Notes: generated by a model not told the origin, from the letters alone. Shown: positions 1 to 10,851, counted from the first letter of the stretch. The stretch is DNA of 64,000 bases from Saussurea involucrata (GCA_033807775.1 CM066318.1:82091379-82155378); one strand, 5' to 3'. A program made the numbers and translations.

Positions 1-541
1 ATTTTTTGTTTTAATATTCCTCCAAATCCTAAATCACTAGCATCGGTTTCAACGATAATACTAGCATTTGGTTGTGGGATATTAAGACAAGGTAAATATT
101 TAACAGTTTTATTAATATGTTTGACAATATTTGTATACTCTTGAGTCCATGGTGGTGTATTCTTTTTGAGTCTTTGATATAAAGGTTTGCATATAATACC
201 TAATACTTTGAAAAAATCATGAACATAATTTAAACATCCTAAAAATCTTTGAAGTTGAGTTTTGTCTTTAATTTCATCTGGAAATTTATTAGCAAACTCT
301 AAACTTCGTTGGATTGGTTTTATAGTGCCTTGAACAATATCATGGCCTAAGAATCTAATATTAGTTTGAAATAAACTGATTTTTGTTGAAGAAATAACTA
401 TTCCATTGTGATGAACTAAATTATAAAATATATTTAAATGTTTTAAATGTTGTTCAATAGAATTTGAAAAGATTAAAACATCATCTATATAAACAATAGC
501 AAAATTGCTTATAGGGATAATGATATCATTCATAATATTTT
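1..541 (-). pseudogene. Endogenous pararetrovirus RT C-terminal half and start of RNase H
   Basis: Read on the minus strand, this stretch continues a pararetroviral polymerase. The RT catalytic box Y-I-D-D is encoded at 480-491, followed by a palm/thumb region with an F-L-G-H motif. The first RNase H aspartate motif (D-A-S-D-L-G) lies at about 21-55 next to the window edge. The frame differs from that of the upstream RT half at 530-1030, so there is a frameshift near 530-541. The aspartate-box style is that of Caulimoviridae polymerases, but genus cannot be fixed by eye. It is an integrated, broken copy and runs off the left edge of the window. Confidence 0.8.
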
Positions 542-1030
542 GAAATTCTGAAGGGCATTTTTGAGACCAAAAGGCATTATGTTCCATTCATAATGACCAA
601 AAGGAACATTGAAGCATGTTTTGTATTTATCTTGTTCATGAATCTGTATTTGCCAAAATCCAGATTTCATGTCGAATTTTGAAAATATTTTTGTATCGTA
701 AAGTCTTTTCAATAAATCTCTTTTATTTGGAATTGGATATCGAATCCATTCTAAAACTTTGTTTAAAGGTTTGTAATTAATAACAAATCTTGGAGAACCT
801 CTTTCTAATTCAGCTGCATTCATAACATAAAAGGCTGAACAAGACCAAGGTGATTTAGAAGATCTTGTAACTTTTTTGTCTAATAAATCTTGGATTTCTT
901 TTTTGCATTGCTCTTGTAATTCATTTGACATATGAATAGCTCTTGATTTTGAAGGAATGTCCTTTTCATTGAAATCTTTAATATAAGGTAATTTGACAAT
1001 ATGTTGATTTTGAAGGAATGTCCTTTTCAT
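530..1030 (-). pseudogene. Endogenous pararetrovirus RT N-terminal half (Caulimoviridae-type)
   Basis: The 166 codons encode the fingers and early palm of a reverse transcriptase. They include the primer-grip-side segment P-R-F-V-I-N-Y-K-P-L-N, the F-S-K-F-D-M-K-S-G-F-W-Q-I block holding the first catalytic aspartate, and the M-P-F-G-L-K-N-A block. A reading-frame break follows just after this last block, before the YIDD box downstream. Short spacing between RT blocks and the lack of a gypsy-type integrase in this orientation favour a pararetrovirus over a Ty3/gypsy element. The 5' end of the ORF lies in a duplicated 30-bp segment, so the apparent start is a rearrangement junction and not a native start. 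Confidence 0.8.
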
Positions 1031-1033
1031 TGA
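943..1033. repeat. 30-bp direct duplication at a pararetrovirus rearrangement junction
   Basis: The same 30 bases occur at 943-972 and 1004-1033 in the same orientation. The second copy sits where the minus-strand RT fragment ends and the plus-strand viral fragment begins. It looks like copied filler at a rejoined break. Confidence 0.85.
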
Positions 1034-1396
1034 TTCTTTCCTGGACTTTTAGTATTGTTCCACCAGTAGACAGTTCTCCAACTTTGTTACAAAGGATTTT
1101 CAGAGTCAAATGGTGGGATAATCTTCCTACTGATCAAATACAAAAGATGACGGTTCAAGGAGTTTCGGAGTACTACTCAACAAGTTTTGGTGTTCAAGCC
1201 TCTACGGCCCCACTCCCTGGATGAAGAAGAAGATGATGATTTAACCCAATTTCTTGCGACCAATTCTAAAGAAGAGCTTAGGAGATTGATCAAAGTAATT
1301 AAGCAAGGTTCTCCCAACAGTTCAAACATGACTCAAGAGACACAATTGATTCAAGATGCTCAAGATCCATATTCAGGCATTAATCTTTATGATTAA
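1018..1396 (+). pseudogene. Plus-strand fragment, probable 3' end of a pararetroviral ORF
   Basis: Two overlapping open stretches in different frames (1018-1224 and 1187-1396) appear to be one broken coding end. The first contains a W-W-D motif in a V-K-W-W-D context; the second is acidic (a run of E and D) and ends in a natural-looking stop at 1394-1396. It is followed by a long non-coding region with a TATA box, the order expected at the end of a pararetroviral coding region. Its orientation is opposite to the adjacent RT fragment. Assignment to the same virus family is inference from position and style; no catalytic motif is present. Confidence 0.45.
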
Positions 1397-2112
1397 TTTC
1401 TGATTTGTGTGAGTTTGGTGATTTGTCTTTGTAGACAAATTCTTTGTTGATCAAAATGTGTATTTGTTCAAATATAGAAAATACATTTCTTCGTATTTTC
1501 GATGTTATCTTTATCAAAAATGATCAAAAGGTTACGAATTATTACTAACAATGCAGATACAATAATGATCAATAATACCCTTCAAAGACGACAAAACAAC
1601 TTTGACAAAGAAGTCAAAGGAGGCTCTCTTTTTCAAAAAGTTGGTCGGCTAGGCCAATGATTTTCAAAGATGCTTTCCAAATAATGCATTCCAATAATGC
1701 ATTACAAAATAATTCAAAATCAAGTCGGCAGCTAGTTGCCAGTCAAAAGGTATTCAATAATAGAAGACAGATGCACAGATGCCGGTTACCTTCTACTACT
1801 CAAAGGATTCAAATGCCTATATAAGAAGACACAAGATTAGAAGAGAAGCATCGGGGTTTTCACCAGTTTAGATATTAGTTTTTCTTCCACAAATATGTTA
1901 CGTCTAAGAAGTCTTCTCCCTCCCTTAGTTTTTCCACTTCGAGATGTTCAAAGTCTTTAGACTTTCAAATCTTTATTTCTCCAGATGTATGCAAAGATTG
2001 TCGTAGAGATAACTGTACAGTAAACCATTTGATCAAAGAAGGTATCTTTTAATCATGCTCTTTTTTATGATATTTAATTATGGTTGCCTTATCTTGCAAA
2101 TTTTTAGTATTT
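1397..2112 (+). promoter_or_regulatory. Probable pararetroviral intergenic region with promoter
   Basis: There is no ORF in about 700 bp. A strong TATA box (TATATAAG) lies at 1818-1825, followed by a leader-like stretch rich in TCTTC and CTTTT. The position after a coding end and before a transcript leader fits the single promoter region of a pararetrovirus. The sequence is cut at about 2113 by a gypsy element tail. Confidence 0.45.
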
Positions 2113-2267
2113 TTGCGGAAAAAGGAGATCAGACAAGTGAAAGTACAGTGGCGACATCATAGAGGTCAGGATGCTACTTGGGAATCAGAATCCGAAATGA
2201 GAACTAAGTACCCGTATCTTTTTGCCTAGCCGAATTCCGGGACGGAATTCTTTTAAGGGGGAGATGA
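2113..2267 (+). pseudogene. Orphan 3' tail of a second copy of gypsy element E (chromodomain end plus polypurine tract)
   Basis: From about 2113 the sequence matches 8638-8792 of element E almost base for base. It holds the last part of the chromodomain, a stop codon, and the polypurine tract AAGGGGGAGA at 2255-2264, directly abutting an LTR. The upstream part of this copy is missing. It shows that the LTR at 2268 was once the 3' LTR of another copy, so the LTR is shared between two internal regions. Confidence 0.85.
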
Positions 2268-3945
2268 TGTAATACCCCGGGTAAGTTCGTTAGTTAAATG
2301 TTAGTTCCGTTAAATTTATTTAACTTTATAATTGATGTTTAGGGTAAGTTTGAGTTTAATTTAGGAGTTAAGGGTGTTTTGGGTCATTAATGGAAAGCTT
2401 AAGGTTTAGAGGGTAAATATGGTTAGATAATGTCCCTTAGGATATTTAGATATTTTCATTATCTGCAAATATCCAGAATCATTCCAGTGTGTGTGTGTGT
2501 GTGTTTTTGAGAGAGCAAGAATGAGAAAAGAAGGAAAGATAGGTTAAAGCTCAAATTGGTGTACTTGGAAGAGGAATTAAGGTATGTTGCTTTATATTTT
2601 ATGTTGGTAATTGCTAGTAGATAGTTCCTATCGGATTAGAATCATCGATTTCACTTCTGGTAGTAATTCAGTCGATTTCTGGGTAAAAAGTGATGAATAG
2701 TCAGTAGTTTTCGGATAAGTCGAATGTGTCCGGGTAATCTTGTTGCTAGTGTCCGGGTAGTCCCTTTTCGATGGTGTTCGGACGAGTCTCACCCGGTAAG
2801 TTTCTCTTTTCATTAAGTTTCCGGTTGACATGAGATACCGGATAGTGTCCGGATTGCTTTGGAGTCCGGATGTTACCCGGATTGTTCACGCTGTCCGGAT
2901 AGTTGTGTTATCCGGATTGGTTATGTTATCCGGAAAGTTTGGGTTGTCCGGGAACTTTAGCTGTTTAGTTAATTTTGAGAGTTTAGATGCTTTTGACTTT
3001 CCAGTAACCTATGTATTGTTAGTTATTGGACATGGAGTGAATGAAGACTAAATGTACTGTGGACTCGACTTAAGTTCGGGTTTGGGGGTAACGTTTGAGG
3101 ATTGGAGTTCTTTAGAGTTCCTAGCTTTGGTAAGACTTATGTGTTTTATTTGGTAAAAAGATATATGTATCTATTTGTTTCAGATACTGTGAATCGAAGG
3201 TGAAAGCAGAATTCTTTGTGGAAAAGACTAGAAAGAGTTTTTGATAAACAAACAAGTGAGTTTTACTTTAAAACGTTTTGAAACTGGAATACATATATGC
3301 GTGGATTGGGAATGTGATAGATGGTATGCTTATGTGTTTATGTATGTAATATAATATATTGATATATTGTATTTACATGAGTATTCTACTATACGAGAAT
3401 ACGTTGGCCGGGCTTAGGACCGGTGTGTTGGCTGTAATATTCGTACAGCGTTGTTGGCTGTAATTGTCGTACAACGAAGTTAATTTATTAGTTGGCTTGC
3501 AACCAACTAATATGGCCAAGTGAATGAGATGGGAAAATACATGATGATTGAGTCATAACTGGTAATTGTGCTTGTATTATGTGAATGGTGGTGTGCAAAA
3601 AGGGTTTTCAAAGAAACAGGGATTTTCTCACTTAGACCATTAGGTCTAACCCTCATTTTGTTTTAAATATGTATTCCAGGGCGTGGATCGGATAAGAGCA
3701 AGCAAGAGAAATAATCAGTGGATAGCTTTTGTGAAGACTTATGATTTGAAGACTAAGATGTGTTTTGTAGTTATAGTTTCATTACTAAATATCGTGTATG
3801 TAATTAGCGAAAAGTTTGTAACTAAATACCATATTTTGGTTGTAAAGACTAAAGGACCTTATTTGATATATGATGTATCTTTGTTATGTAACGATGTTAG
3901 ACAATGTATGTTATTTGTTATCTATTTGGAAATCGGGTTGTTACA
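2268..3945 (+). repeat. 5' LTR of gypsy element E
   Basis: The boundaries are set by TGTAATAC at the start and TTGTTACA just before the primer site. The stretch 2700-2960 is dense in TCCGGA/CCCGGA words. A short (TG)n tract lies near 2490. Open stretches inside, such as 2830-3051 and 3683-3964, recur in the other LTR and are not genes. Confidence 0.93.
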
Positions 3946-3947
3946 GA

Positions 3948-3960
3948 TGGTATCAGAGCC
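3948..3960 (+). other. Primer binding site, initiator-Met tRNA type
   Basis: TGGTATCAGAGCC lies two bases after the LTR end. This is the usual plant site complementary to the 3' end of initiator Met tRNA. The 5' leader of the element runs from here to the gag start at 4208 and holds nothing else that I recognise. Confidence 0.9.
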
Positions 3961-4207
3961 CTAGTTTAAGGGATTTAGGTATTAGTATTTGTACCTAGAC
4001 TTAAACTGCATGTGAAGTAGGATGTCCCTATTATTGTAGAACCTTGGGGTGTTAAATATAAAAAGGTAGAAGGAACATCATGTAAGGTAATTTCAGATTT
4101 ACACCTGGCCAGTGTAATTGTGATCTTACAGGTACATGTTGAACTGGAATACCTTGTTATATGGGGTATGTGCTTATGTGTATGTTAATCTTGTTTGAAT
4201 CTACAGA

Positions 4208-5480
4208 ATGGCAAGCAGTACTAGACAAACGAATCGGGGAGGAGGAAATCCTAATAGGACAAATCCAACAGTTGGGGCAAGGGAAGAGGGGGAGAAAGAG
4301 GTAGAGGCAGAACTGGAGGCAGAGTTCAGGGGCGCGGCACGGAATTTGTTACAAGAGACGACTTAGCAGCTGAAATGGGAAGATTACAAGCCAATATCCA
4401 AGCTATGTTCAACCAAACTCATAATACTGAAACAGAAAGACCAGATCCTACTCATGAAGAGGAGATTCCATGTACACCTACTATCGTACCAGTGGTGAAG
4501 AAATGTGATTATAAAATGTTCCTAAGTTGTAAGCCTCCGACTTACGCAGGAGATAGGGACCCCGTGAAAGCTATGAGGTGGCTGAAAGAAATAGAAGCTA
4601 TCTTCAAGACTAGTAAATGCGCTGAAGATGATAGAGTACTATATGGAACTGCAATGTTGAAAGGCGATGCCCTATACTGGTGGGAAGCTCATATTTCCTC
4701 GGGAGGATCTGATATATATTCTACTTACTCTTGGGAAGATATATCGTGATAGCTTTCAGGAAACGGTTTTGTCCCCATGCAGCAGTTAAACAATTGGAAG
4801 GAGAGTTTATGAACTTGCAGCAAGGGAACTTATCAGTTCGGGACTATACCGCTCGTTTTCTGAAAAAGTCTCGTTTCGCGGAATATTACGTCGCCACGGA
4901 GGAAATGAAGATGGAAAGGTTTATTTTTGGATTAAATTCAGAGGTCAGAAGGCTAGTGACTACAAAAGGACCCGATACCTTCTCAGCCGCAGTGGATGCC
5001 GCGGAAAATGTGGAAAGGGATAATAACAGGGATGCTGGTGATAAGAGTATGGGAAAAAGAAAGTGGGAAGGACCGCAATATGATCCGAAAAAGTCCAGGT
5101 TACAGCGATTTGATAACCGTCCGCCTTTCCGACCAGCGGAAAGACCTTGTCTGAAATGCAATCGTATCCACCAAGGAAATTGTCAAGTTGATTCTCGGGC
5201 TTGTTTTAGGTGTGGGAAGACCGGGCATGTTGTTAAAGACTGTCGAGTGACGCGGTTTTGTTTCTCATGTAATTCTCCGGATCACATTCAGTCTGATTGT
5301 CTGAGGGGAAGAATACAACAAGGGGGTACATCAGGGAAACCAGCGGTTGTCAGACCGGTAGTACCAAGACTAGAGCCACCCAAAAACAAGGGGTCGTGCA
5401 TTTCAGATGACAGCACAAGAAGCGGAGGAAACTCCGGATGTGGTTACAGGTACATTTTTAATAAACTCTACACGTGCTAA
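4208..5480 (+). pseudogene. gag: Gag of gypsy element E, frameshifted
   Basis: This encodes the structural protein that packages element RNA. The likely start is ATG 4208. Coding moves through three frames (4208 onward, 4375-4749, 4731-5480). One change near 4740 looks like a 2-base AT duplication inside GATATATCG. The matrix/capsid-like helical region lies around 4530-5000, with a G-D-A-L-Y-W-W-E segment. Two C-C-H-C zinc knuckles are encoded near 5200-5300, the first being C-F-R-C-G-K-T-G-H-V-V-K-D-C. Frame then shifts near 5395 into the protease frame. The protein is not expressible as written. Confidence 0.88.
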
Positions 5481-8400
5481 AGTGTTATTTGAATCCGGTG
5501 CAAACCGATCATTCGTATCTCCTTCATTTGCTGCTTATATGCATTTAAAGCCTAAAGTGTTAGATTATGCTTTAATAGTAGAAACTGCAAATGATAATCA
5601 AGTATCGGTTAAAGAGGTATTTGATAGTTGTGTGATAAATATAGAGGGGTGTGGAGTACCTACTCAACTATTTCCTATAGCTTTGATAGAGTTTGATGTA
5701 GCAGTGGGGATGGATTGGTTAGCCGAGAATCAGGCTAACATAGTTTGTGATAAGAAATAAATCAATGTTGTCTTGCCTGAGAGGGGACCGGTAGTGATTT
5801 ATGGTGATCGTAAAAATAGCCAGTCTTGCCTTATTTCTATGATGAAAGCTCGGAAGAGTGTTAGCAAAGGCTGCCAGAGTTATTTAGCTTATGTGATAGA
5901 TACTAAGCTAGAAAAGAATAAGTTGGAAGATATTCCTATTGTTAATGAATTTCCAGAAGTATTCCCTGAAGACTTGAATAGTCTTCCGCCCGTTAGACAA
6001 GTAGAGTTTGGTATAGATCTGATTCCTGGAGCCGCTCCTATTGCTCGTGCACCGTATCGTTTAGCGCCACCAGAGATGAAAGAAATGATGACGCAACTAC
6101 AAGATCTTTCCGATAAAGGATTCATCAGACCCAGTTCTTCGTCGTGGGGTGCACCAGTCTTGTTTGTGAAAAAGAAGGATGGTTCGATGAGAATGTGTAT
6201 TGATTATCGGGAACTGAATAAGCGCACGATCAAGAACAAATATCCGCTTCCTATAATTGATGACCTCTTTAATCAATTAGTTGGAGCCTGTTATTTCTCC
6301 AAAGTTGATCTAAGATCTGGTTATCATCAGCTGAAGGTTAAAGAAGAAGACGTTTTGAAAACTGCTTTTCGCACAAGGTACGGTCACTATGAATTCCTGG
6401 TGATGCCATTTGGACTGACGAACGCTCCAGCTGCTTTTATGGATTTAATGAATCGGGTATGTAATCCGTATCTCGATAAATTTGTTATTGTATTTATCGA
6501 TGATATACTTATCTATTCCCGGTCCAAAGAGGAGCACGCACAACATCTTCGTTTGATCCTAGAGTTGCTGAGGAAAGAGAAGTTGTATGCTAAATTTTCC
6601 AAATGTGAATTCTGGTTACGAGAAGTTCAATTTTTGGGGCACGTAGTTTTCGAGAAGTGTATTCGAGTTGATCCAGCGAAAATAGAGGCAATTTAAAAGT
6701 GGGAACCGCCGAGAACGCCAACCGAAGTACGTAGTTTTCTGGGTTTAGACGGCTACTATCGAAAGTTTATAAAGGACTTCTCTCGTATCGCTACGCCGTT
6801 GACCAAGCTGACTCGAAAGAATATAAAGTTTGAATGGAAAGCGGAACAGGATGAAGCATTCAGAATTTTGAAAGAAAGGCTTTGTAGCACACCGATTTTG
6901 TCACTACCGGAAGGTTCCGAAGACTTTGTTGTTTATAGTGATGCTTCCAAACTAGGATTGGGATGTGTACTTATGCAGCGTGGAAAGGTTATTGCTTATG
7001 CTTCTCGTCAGTTAAAAGATCATGAAAGACAGTATCCTACACACGACATGGAACTGGCAGCAGTTGTATTCGCGTTGAAGATTTGGAGACATTATCTTTA
7101 CGGCTCTAAATGTCAAATTTATACCGATCATAAGAGTCTCCAACATCTTTTTGATCAGAAGGAATTAAATATGAGGCAAAGAAGATGGCTAGAATTGGTG
7201 AATGATTATGACTGTGAAATCCTTTATCATCCGAGAAAGGCGAATGTGGTAGCTGATGCGCTGAGTCGTCAAGAAAGAAGTGGAACAATAAAAGCTATTG
7301 CACTACGAACTGAGCTTCTACCTAACATTTTCGACGAACTGAAGAAGTGTCAAGCAGAAGCCAATCAGGAAGAATATTTGAAATCAGAACGGTTAGTGGG
7401 GTTATCAACATTGCTAGTGAAAGATGATCGTGGGTTATTGTGTTTGGGGAACAGAATTTGGGTGCCTCGTTTGGGTGGTTTACGTGATCGTGTACTACAA
7501 GAAGCTCATCAATCTCGATTCTCTATTCGTCCAGGTACGAATAAGATGTACAAAGACCTAAAACAATTCTATTAGTGGCCGGGAATAAAAAGATGCTTTG
7601 CTCAGCATGTGGAAGGTTGTACTACTTGTAAGAAGGTAAACATTGAACATCAAATGTCATTTGGTCAGTTACAATGATTAGAAATACCGATGTGGAAATG
7701 GGATCAGATTACTACAGATTTCATCACAAAGCTACCAAGGACTCCGAAGGGATTTGATTCTATTTGGGTGATAGTCGATAGGTTGACGAAGTCTGCACAC
7801 TTTTTACCGATAAAGGAAACTGATTCATTGGAACGATTAGCTAAATTGTACATTGACGAAATAGTAACTCGACATGGAGTTCCAATCTCGATCATTTCTG
7901 ATCGTGATAGTCGTTTTACTTCAAGATTCTGGAGAAGTTTTCAAAAGGAAATGGGGACGTAGATAAAGTTAAGCACATCATATCATCCTTAAACTGACGG
8001 TCAGAGTGAACGAACGATTCAGACATTAGAAGATATGCTCCGGGCTTGCATTGTTGATTTTGGGGGATCGTGGGATAAGCATTTACCATTGATCGAATTT
8101 TCCTACAATAACAGTTATCATTCCAGCATTCAAGCGGCACCGTTTGAAGTTTTGTATGGTAGAAAATGTCGAACTCCTCTGTGTTGGAACGAAGTGGGAG
8201 AGAAACAGCTAGCGGGGCCAGATATAGTTCAGTTAACCGCGGATAAAATTACTCAGATTAGGGAAAGATTGAAAGTGGCTCAAGACAGACAGAAAAGCTA
8301 CGCCGACCGATGCCGAAAGCCGTTAGAATTTCAAGTTGGAGATTTTGTAATGTTAAAAGTCTCGCCTTAGAAAGGAGTCATCCGATTTGGGAAACAAGGT

Positions 8401-8754
8401 AAACTGAGTCCGAGGTACATTGGACCGTTTGCAATCATAGAAAGGATCGGTGAAGTAGCCTACAGATTAGATCTTCCGCCAGAGTTAAGTAGAATCCATA
8501 ATGCCTCTCATGTTTCAAATTTCCGGAAGTGTTTGGTTACGCCGGATCAGGCAGCTTCTCTACCCGACATACAAGTTGATGAAAAGCTGAATTATGTAGA
8601 AGAACCAGAAGCCATTGTGGACCGTGAAGTTAAGGTTTTGCGGAATAAGGAGATCAGACAAGTGAAAGTACAGTGGCGACATCATAGAGGTCAGGATGCT
8701 ACTTGGGAATCAGAATCTGAAATGAGAACTAAGTACCCGTATCTTTTTGCCTAA
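5407..8754 (+). pseudogene. pol: Pol of gypsy element E: protease, RT, RNase H, integrase, chromodomain, with seven in-frame stops
   Basis: One reading frame runs the full 3.3 kb with no frameshift. Protease: F-E-S-G-A at about 5490-5505, where the catalytic aspartate is replaced by glutamate. RT: Y-H-Q-L block and F-I-D-D at about 6490-6505. RNase H: D-A-S-K-L-G at about 6940 and T-D-H-K-S-L at about 7125. Integrase: C-T-T-C-K-K zinc-finger end at 7620, then W-D-Q-I-T-T-D-F and S-D-R-D-S-R-F. Chromodomain-like tail at 8590-8754 with V-Q-W-R-H-H and A-T-W-E. Stops: 5758, 6694, 7573, 7675, 7960, 7990 and 8368. All are consistent with C-to-T or G-to-A changes in Gln, Arg or Trp codons. Inactive. 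Confidence 0.92.
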
Positions 8755-8779
8755 CCGAATTCCGAGACGGAATTTATTT

Positions 8780-8790
8780 AAGGGGGAGAT
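8780..8790 (+). other. Polypurine tract of element E
   Basis: AAGGGGGAGA immediately precedes the 3' LTR, where plus-strand DNA synthesis is primed. It matches the tract at 2255-2264. Confidence 0.85.
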
Positions 8791-8792
8791 GA

Positions 8793-10465
8793 TGTAATAC
8801 CCCGGGTAAGTTCGTTAGTTAAATGTTAGTTCCGTTAAATTTATTTAACTTTATAATAGATGTTTAGGGTAAGTTTGAGTTTAATTTAGGAGTTAAGGGT
8901 GTTTTGGGTCATTAATGGAAAGCTTAAGGTTTAGAGGGTAAATATGGTTAGATAATATCCCTTAGGATATTCAGATATTTTCATTATCTGCAAATATCCA
9001 GAATCATTCCAGTGTGTGTGTGTGTGTTTTTGAGAGAGCAAGAAGGAGAAAAGAAGGAAAGTTAGGTTAAAGCTCAAATTGGTGTACTTGGAAGAGGAAT
9101 TAAGGTATGTTGCTTTATATTTTATGTTGGTAATTGCTAGTAGATAGTTTCTATCGGATTAGAATCATCGATTTCACTTCTGGTAGTAACTTCAGTCGAT
9201 TTCTGGGTAAAAAGTGATGAACAGTCAGTAGTTTCCGGATAAGTCGAATGTGTCCGGGTAATCTTGTTGCTAGTGTCCGAGTAGTCCCTTTTCGATGGTG
9301 TCCGGACGAGTCTCACCCGGTAAGTTTCTCTTTTCATTAAGATTCCGGTTGACATGAGATACCGGATAGTGTCCGGATTGCTTTGGAGTCCGGATGTTAC
9401 CCGGATTGTTCACGCTGTCCGGATAGTTGTGTTATCCGGATTGGTTATGTTATCCGGAAAGTTTGGGTTGTCCGGGAACTTTAGCTGTTTAGTCAATTTT
9501 GAGAGTTTAGATGCTTTTGACTTTCCAGTAACCTATGTATTGTTAGTTATTGGACAAGGAGTGAATGAAGACTAAATGTACTGTGGACTCGACTTAAGTT
9601 CGGGTTTGGGGGTAACGTTTGAGGATTGGAGTTCTTTAGAGTTCCTAGCATTAGTAAGACTTATGTGTTCTATTTGGTAAAAAGATATTTGTATCTATTT
9701 GTTTCAGATACTGTGAATCGAAGGTGAAAGCAGAATTCTTTGTGGAAAAGACTAGAAATAGTTTTTGATAAGCAAACAGGTGAGTTTTACTTTAAAACAT
9801 TTTGAAACTGGAATACATATATGCGTGGATTAGGAATGTGATAGATGGTATGCTTATGTGTTTATGTATGTAATATAATATATTGAGATACTGTATTTAC
9901 ATGAGTATTCTACTATACGAGAATACGTTGGCCGGGCTTAGGACCGGTGTGTTGGCTGTAATATTCGTACAACGTTGTTGGCTGTAATTGTCGTACAGCG
10001 AAGTTAATTTATTAGTTGGCTTGCAACCAACTAATATGGCCAAGAGAATGAGATGGGAAAATACATGATGATTGAGTCATAACTGGTAATTGTTCTTGTA
10101 TTATGTGAATGGTGGTGTGCAAAAAGGGTTTTCAAAGAAACAGGGATTTTCTCACTTAGACCATTAGGTCTAACCCTCATTTTGTTTTAAATATGTATTC
10201 CAGGGCGTGGATCGGATAAGAGCAAGCAAGAGAAATAATCAGTGGATAGCTTTTGTGAAGACTTATGATTTGAAGACTAAGATGTGTTTTGTAGTTGTAG
10301 TTTCATTACTAAATATTGTGTATGTAATTAGCGAAAAGTTTGTAACTAAATACCATATTTTGGTTGTAAAGACTAAAGGACCTTATTTGATATATGATGT
10401 ATCTTTGTTATGTAACGATGTTAGACAATGTATGTTATTTGTTATCTATTTGGAAATCGGATTGT

Positions 10466-10469
<4 letters not shown>
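8793..10469 (+). repeat. 3' LTR of gypsy element E
   Basis: Starts TGTAATAC and ends GTTACA. It is almost identical to the LTR at 2268-3945, with scattered substitutions and a small length change in the (TG)n tract. It is followed directly by (TA)n. Confidence 0.93.

Positions 10470-10508
<39 letters not shown>
10470..10508. repeat. (TA)n microsatellite
   Basis: Uninterrupted TA repeat abutting the 3' LTR of element E. The 190 bp after it (10509-10701) hold no feature that I recognise. Confidence 0.95.
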
Positions 10509-10510
<2 letters not shown>

Positions 10511-10701
10511 TACCAAATAAATCCATGCAGTTCGTAGGTATAAATGTGGTTAAACAAAAACTTATGCATATCATTATAGAGCTTATGCTATATTGAATCC
10601 AAGATTTTTGAACGTGGTTAAAGTCAAATGGAGATTTCGATTTAAAATGTTATATATAGAGGGGAACATTTTCTTGAGAACCTATGAAATTGCGGTAATC
10701 C

Positions 10702-10851
10702 TGTAACATCCCAGGTCAACCGTACCAGATATTGTCCGCTTTGTCCACACTCCTGGACTCACGGTTTTAAAACGCGTCTGATAGGGGAGGTATCAAATCC
10801 CTCTTATAAGGTAACATTTGTTCCCCTCCCCAACCAATGTGGGATCTTACA
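10702..10851 (-). repeat. TRIM-type short LTR
   Basis: On the minus strand it begins TGTAAGATCCCAC and ends GATGTTACA, with GACGCGTTTTAAAACCG in the middle. From memory this resembles a short LTR family found widely in flowering plants. It is preceded by a polypurine tract, so it occupies the 3' LTR position. Confidence 0.65.

Larger units (their letters stand above)
2268..10469 (+). mobile_element. Ty3/gypsy LTR retrotransposon E, chromovirus (Tekay/Del-like)
   Basis: This is a full-length element of 8.2 kb with two LTRs of 1,678 and 1,677 bp, both starting TGTAAT and ending GTTACA. It has an initiator-Met primer site, gag, a single-frame PR-RT-RNaseH-integrase-chromodomain region and a polypurine tract. 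The integrase C-terminus continues into a chromodomain-like tail ending near 8754, which suggests the Tekay/Del chromovirus lineage. The two LTRs are nearly identical by eye, yet gag has three frame changes and pol has seven stops. No flanking duplication is seen: the left side is another copy's tail and the right side a (TA)n tract. Confidence 0.92.

Noticed and set aside
2830..3051. ORF of 73 codons, repeated at 9354-9575
   Set aside because: It lies wholly within the two LTRs of element E, is rich in CCGGA repeats and has no protein-like conservation; its identity between copies is that of the LTR.
3683..3964. ORF with hydrophobic segments, repeated at 10207
   Set aside because: It is the end of the LTR reading into primer site in one copy and (TA)n in the other, which a real gene would not do.
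4735..4750. Programmed frameshift in gag of element E
   Set aside because: The change looks like a 2-base AT duplication in a pseudogene that has other frame changes; no slippery heptamer or stop-proximal structure is evident.
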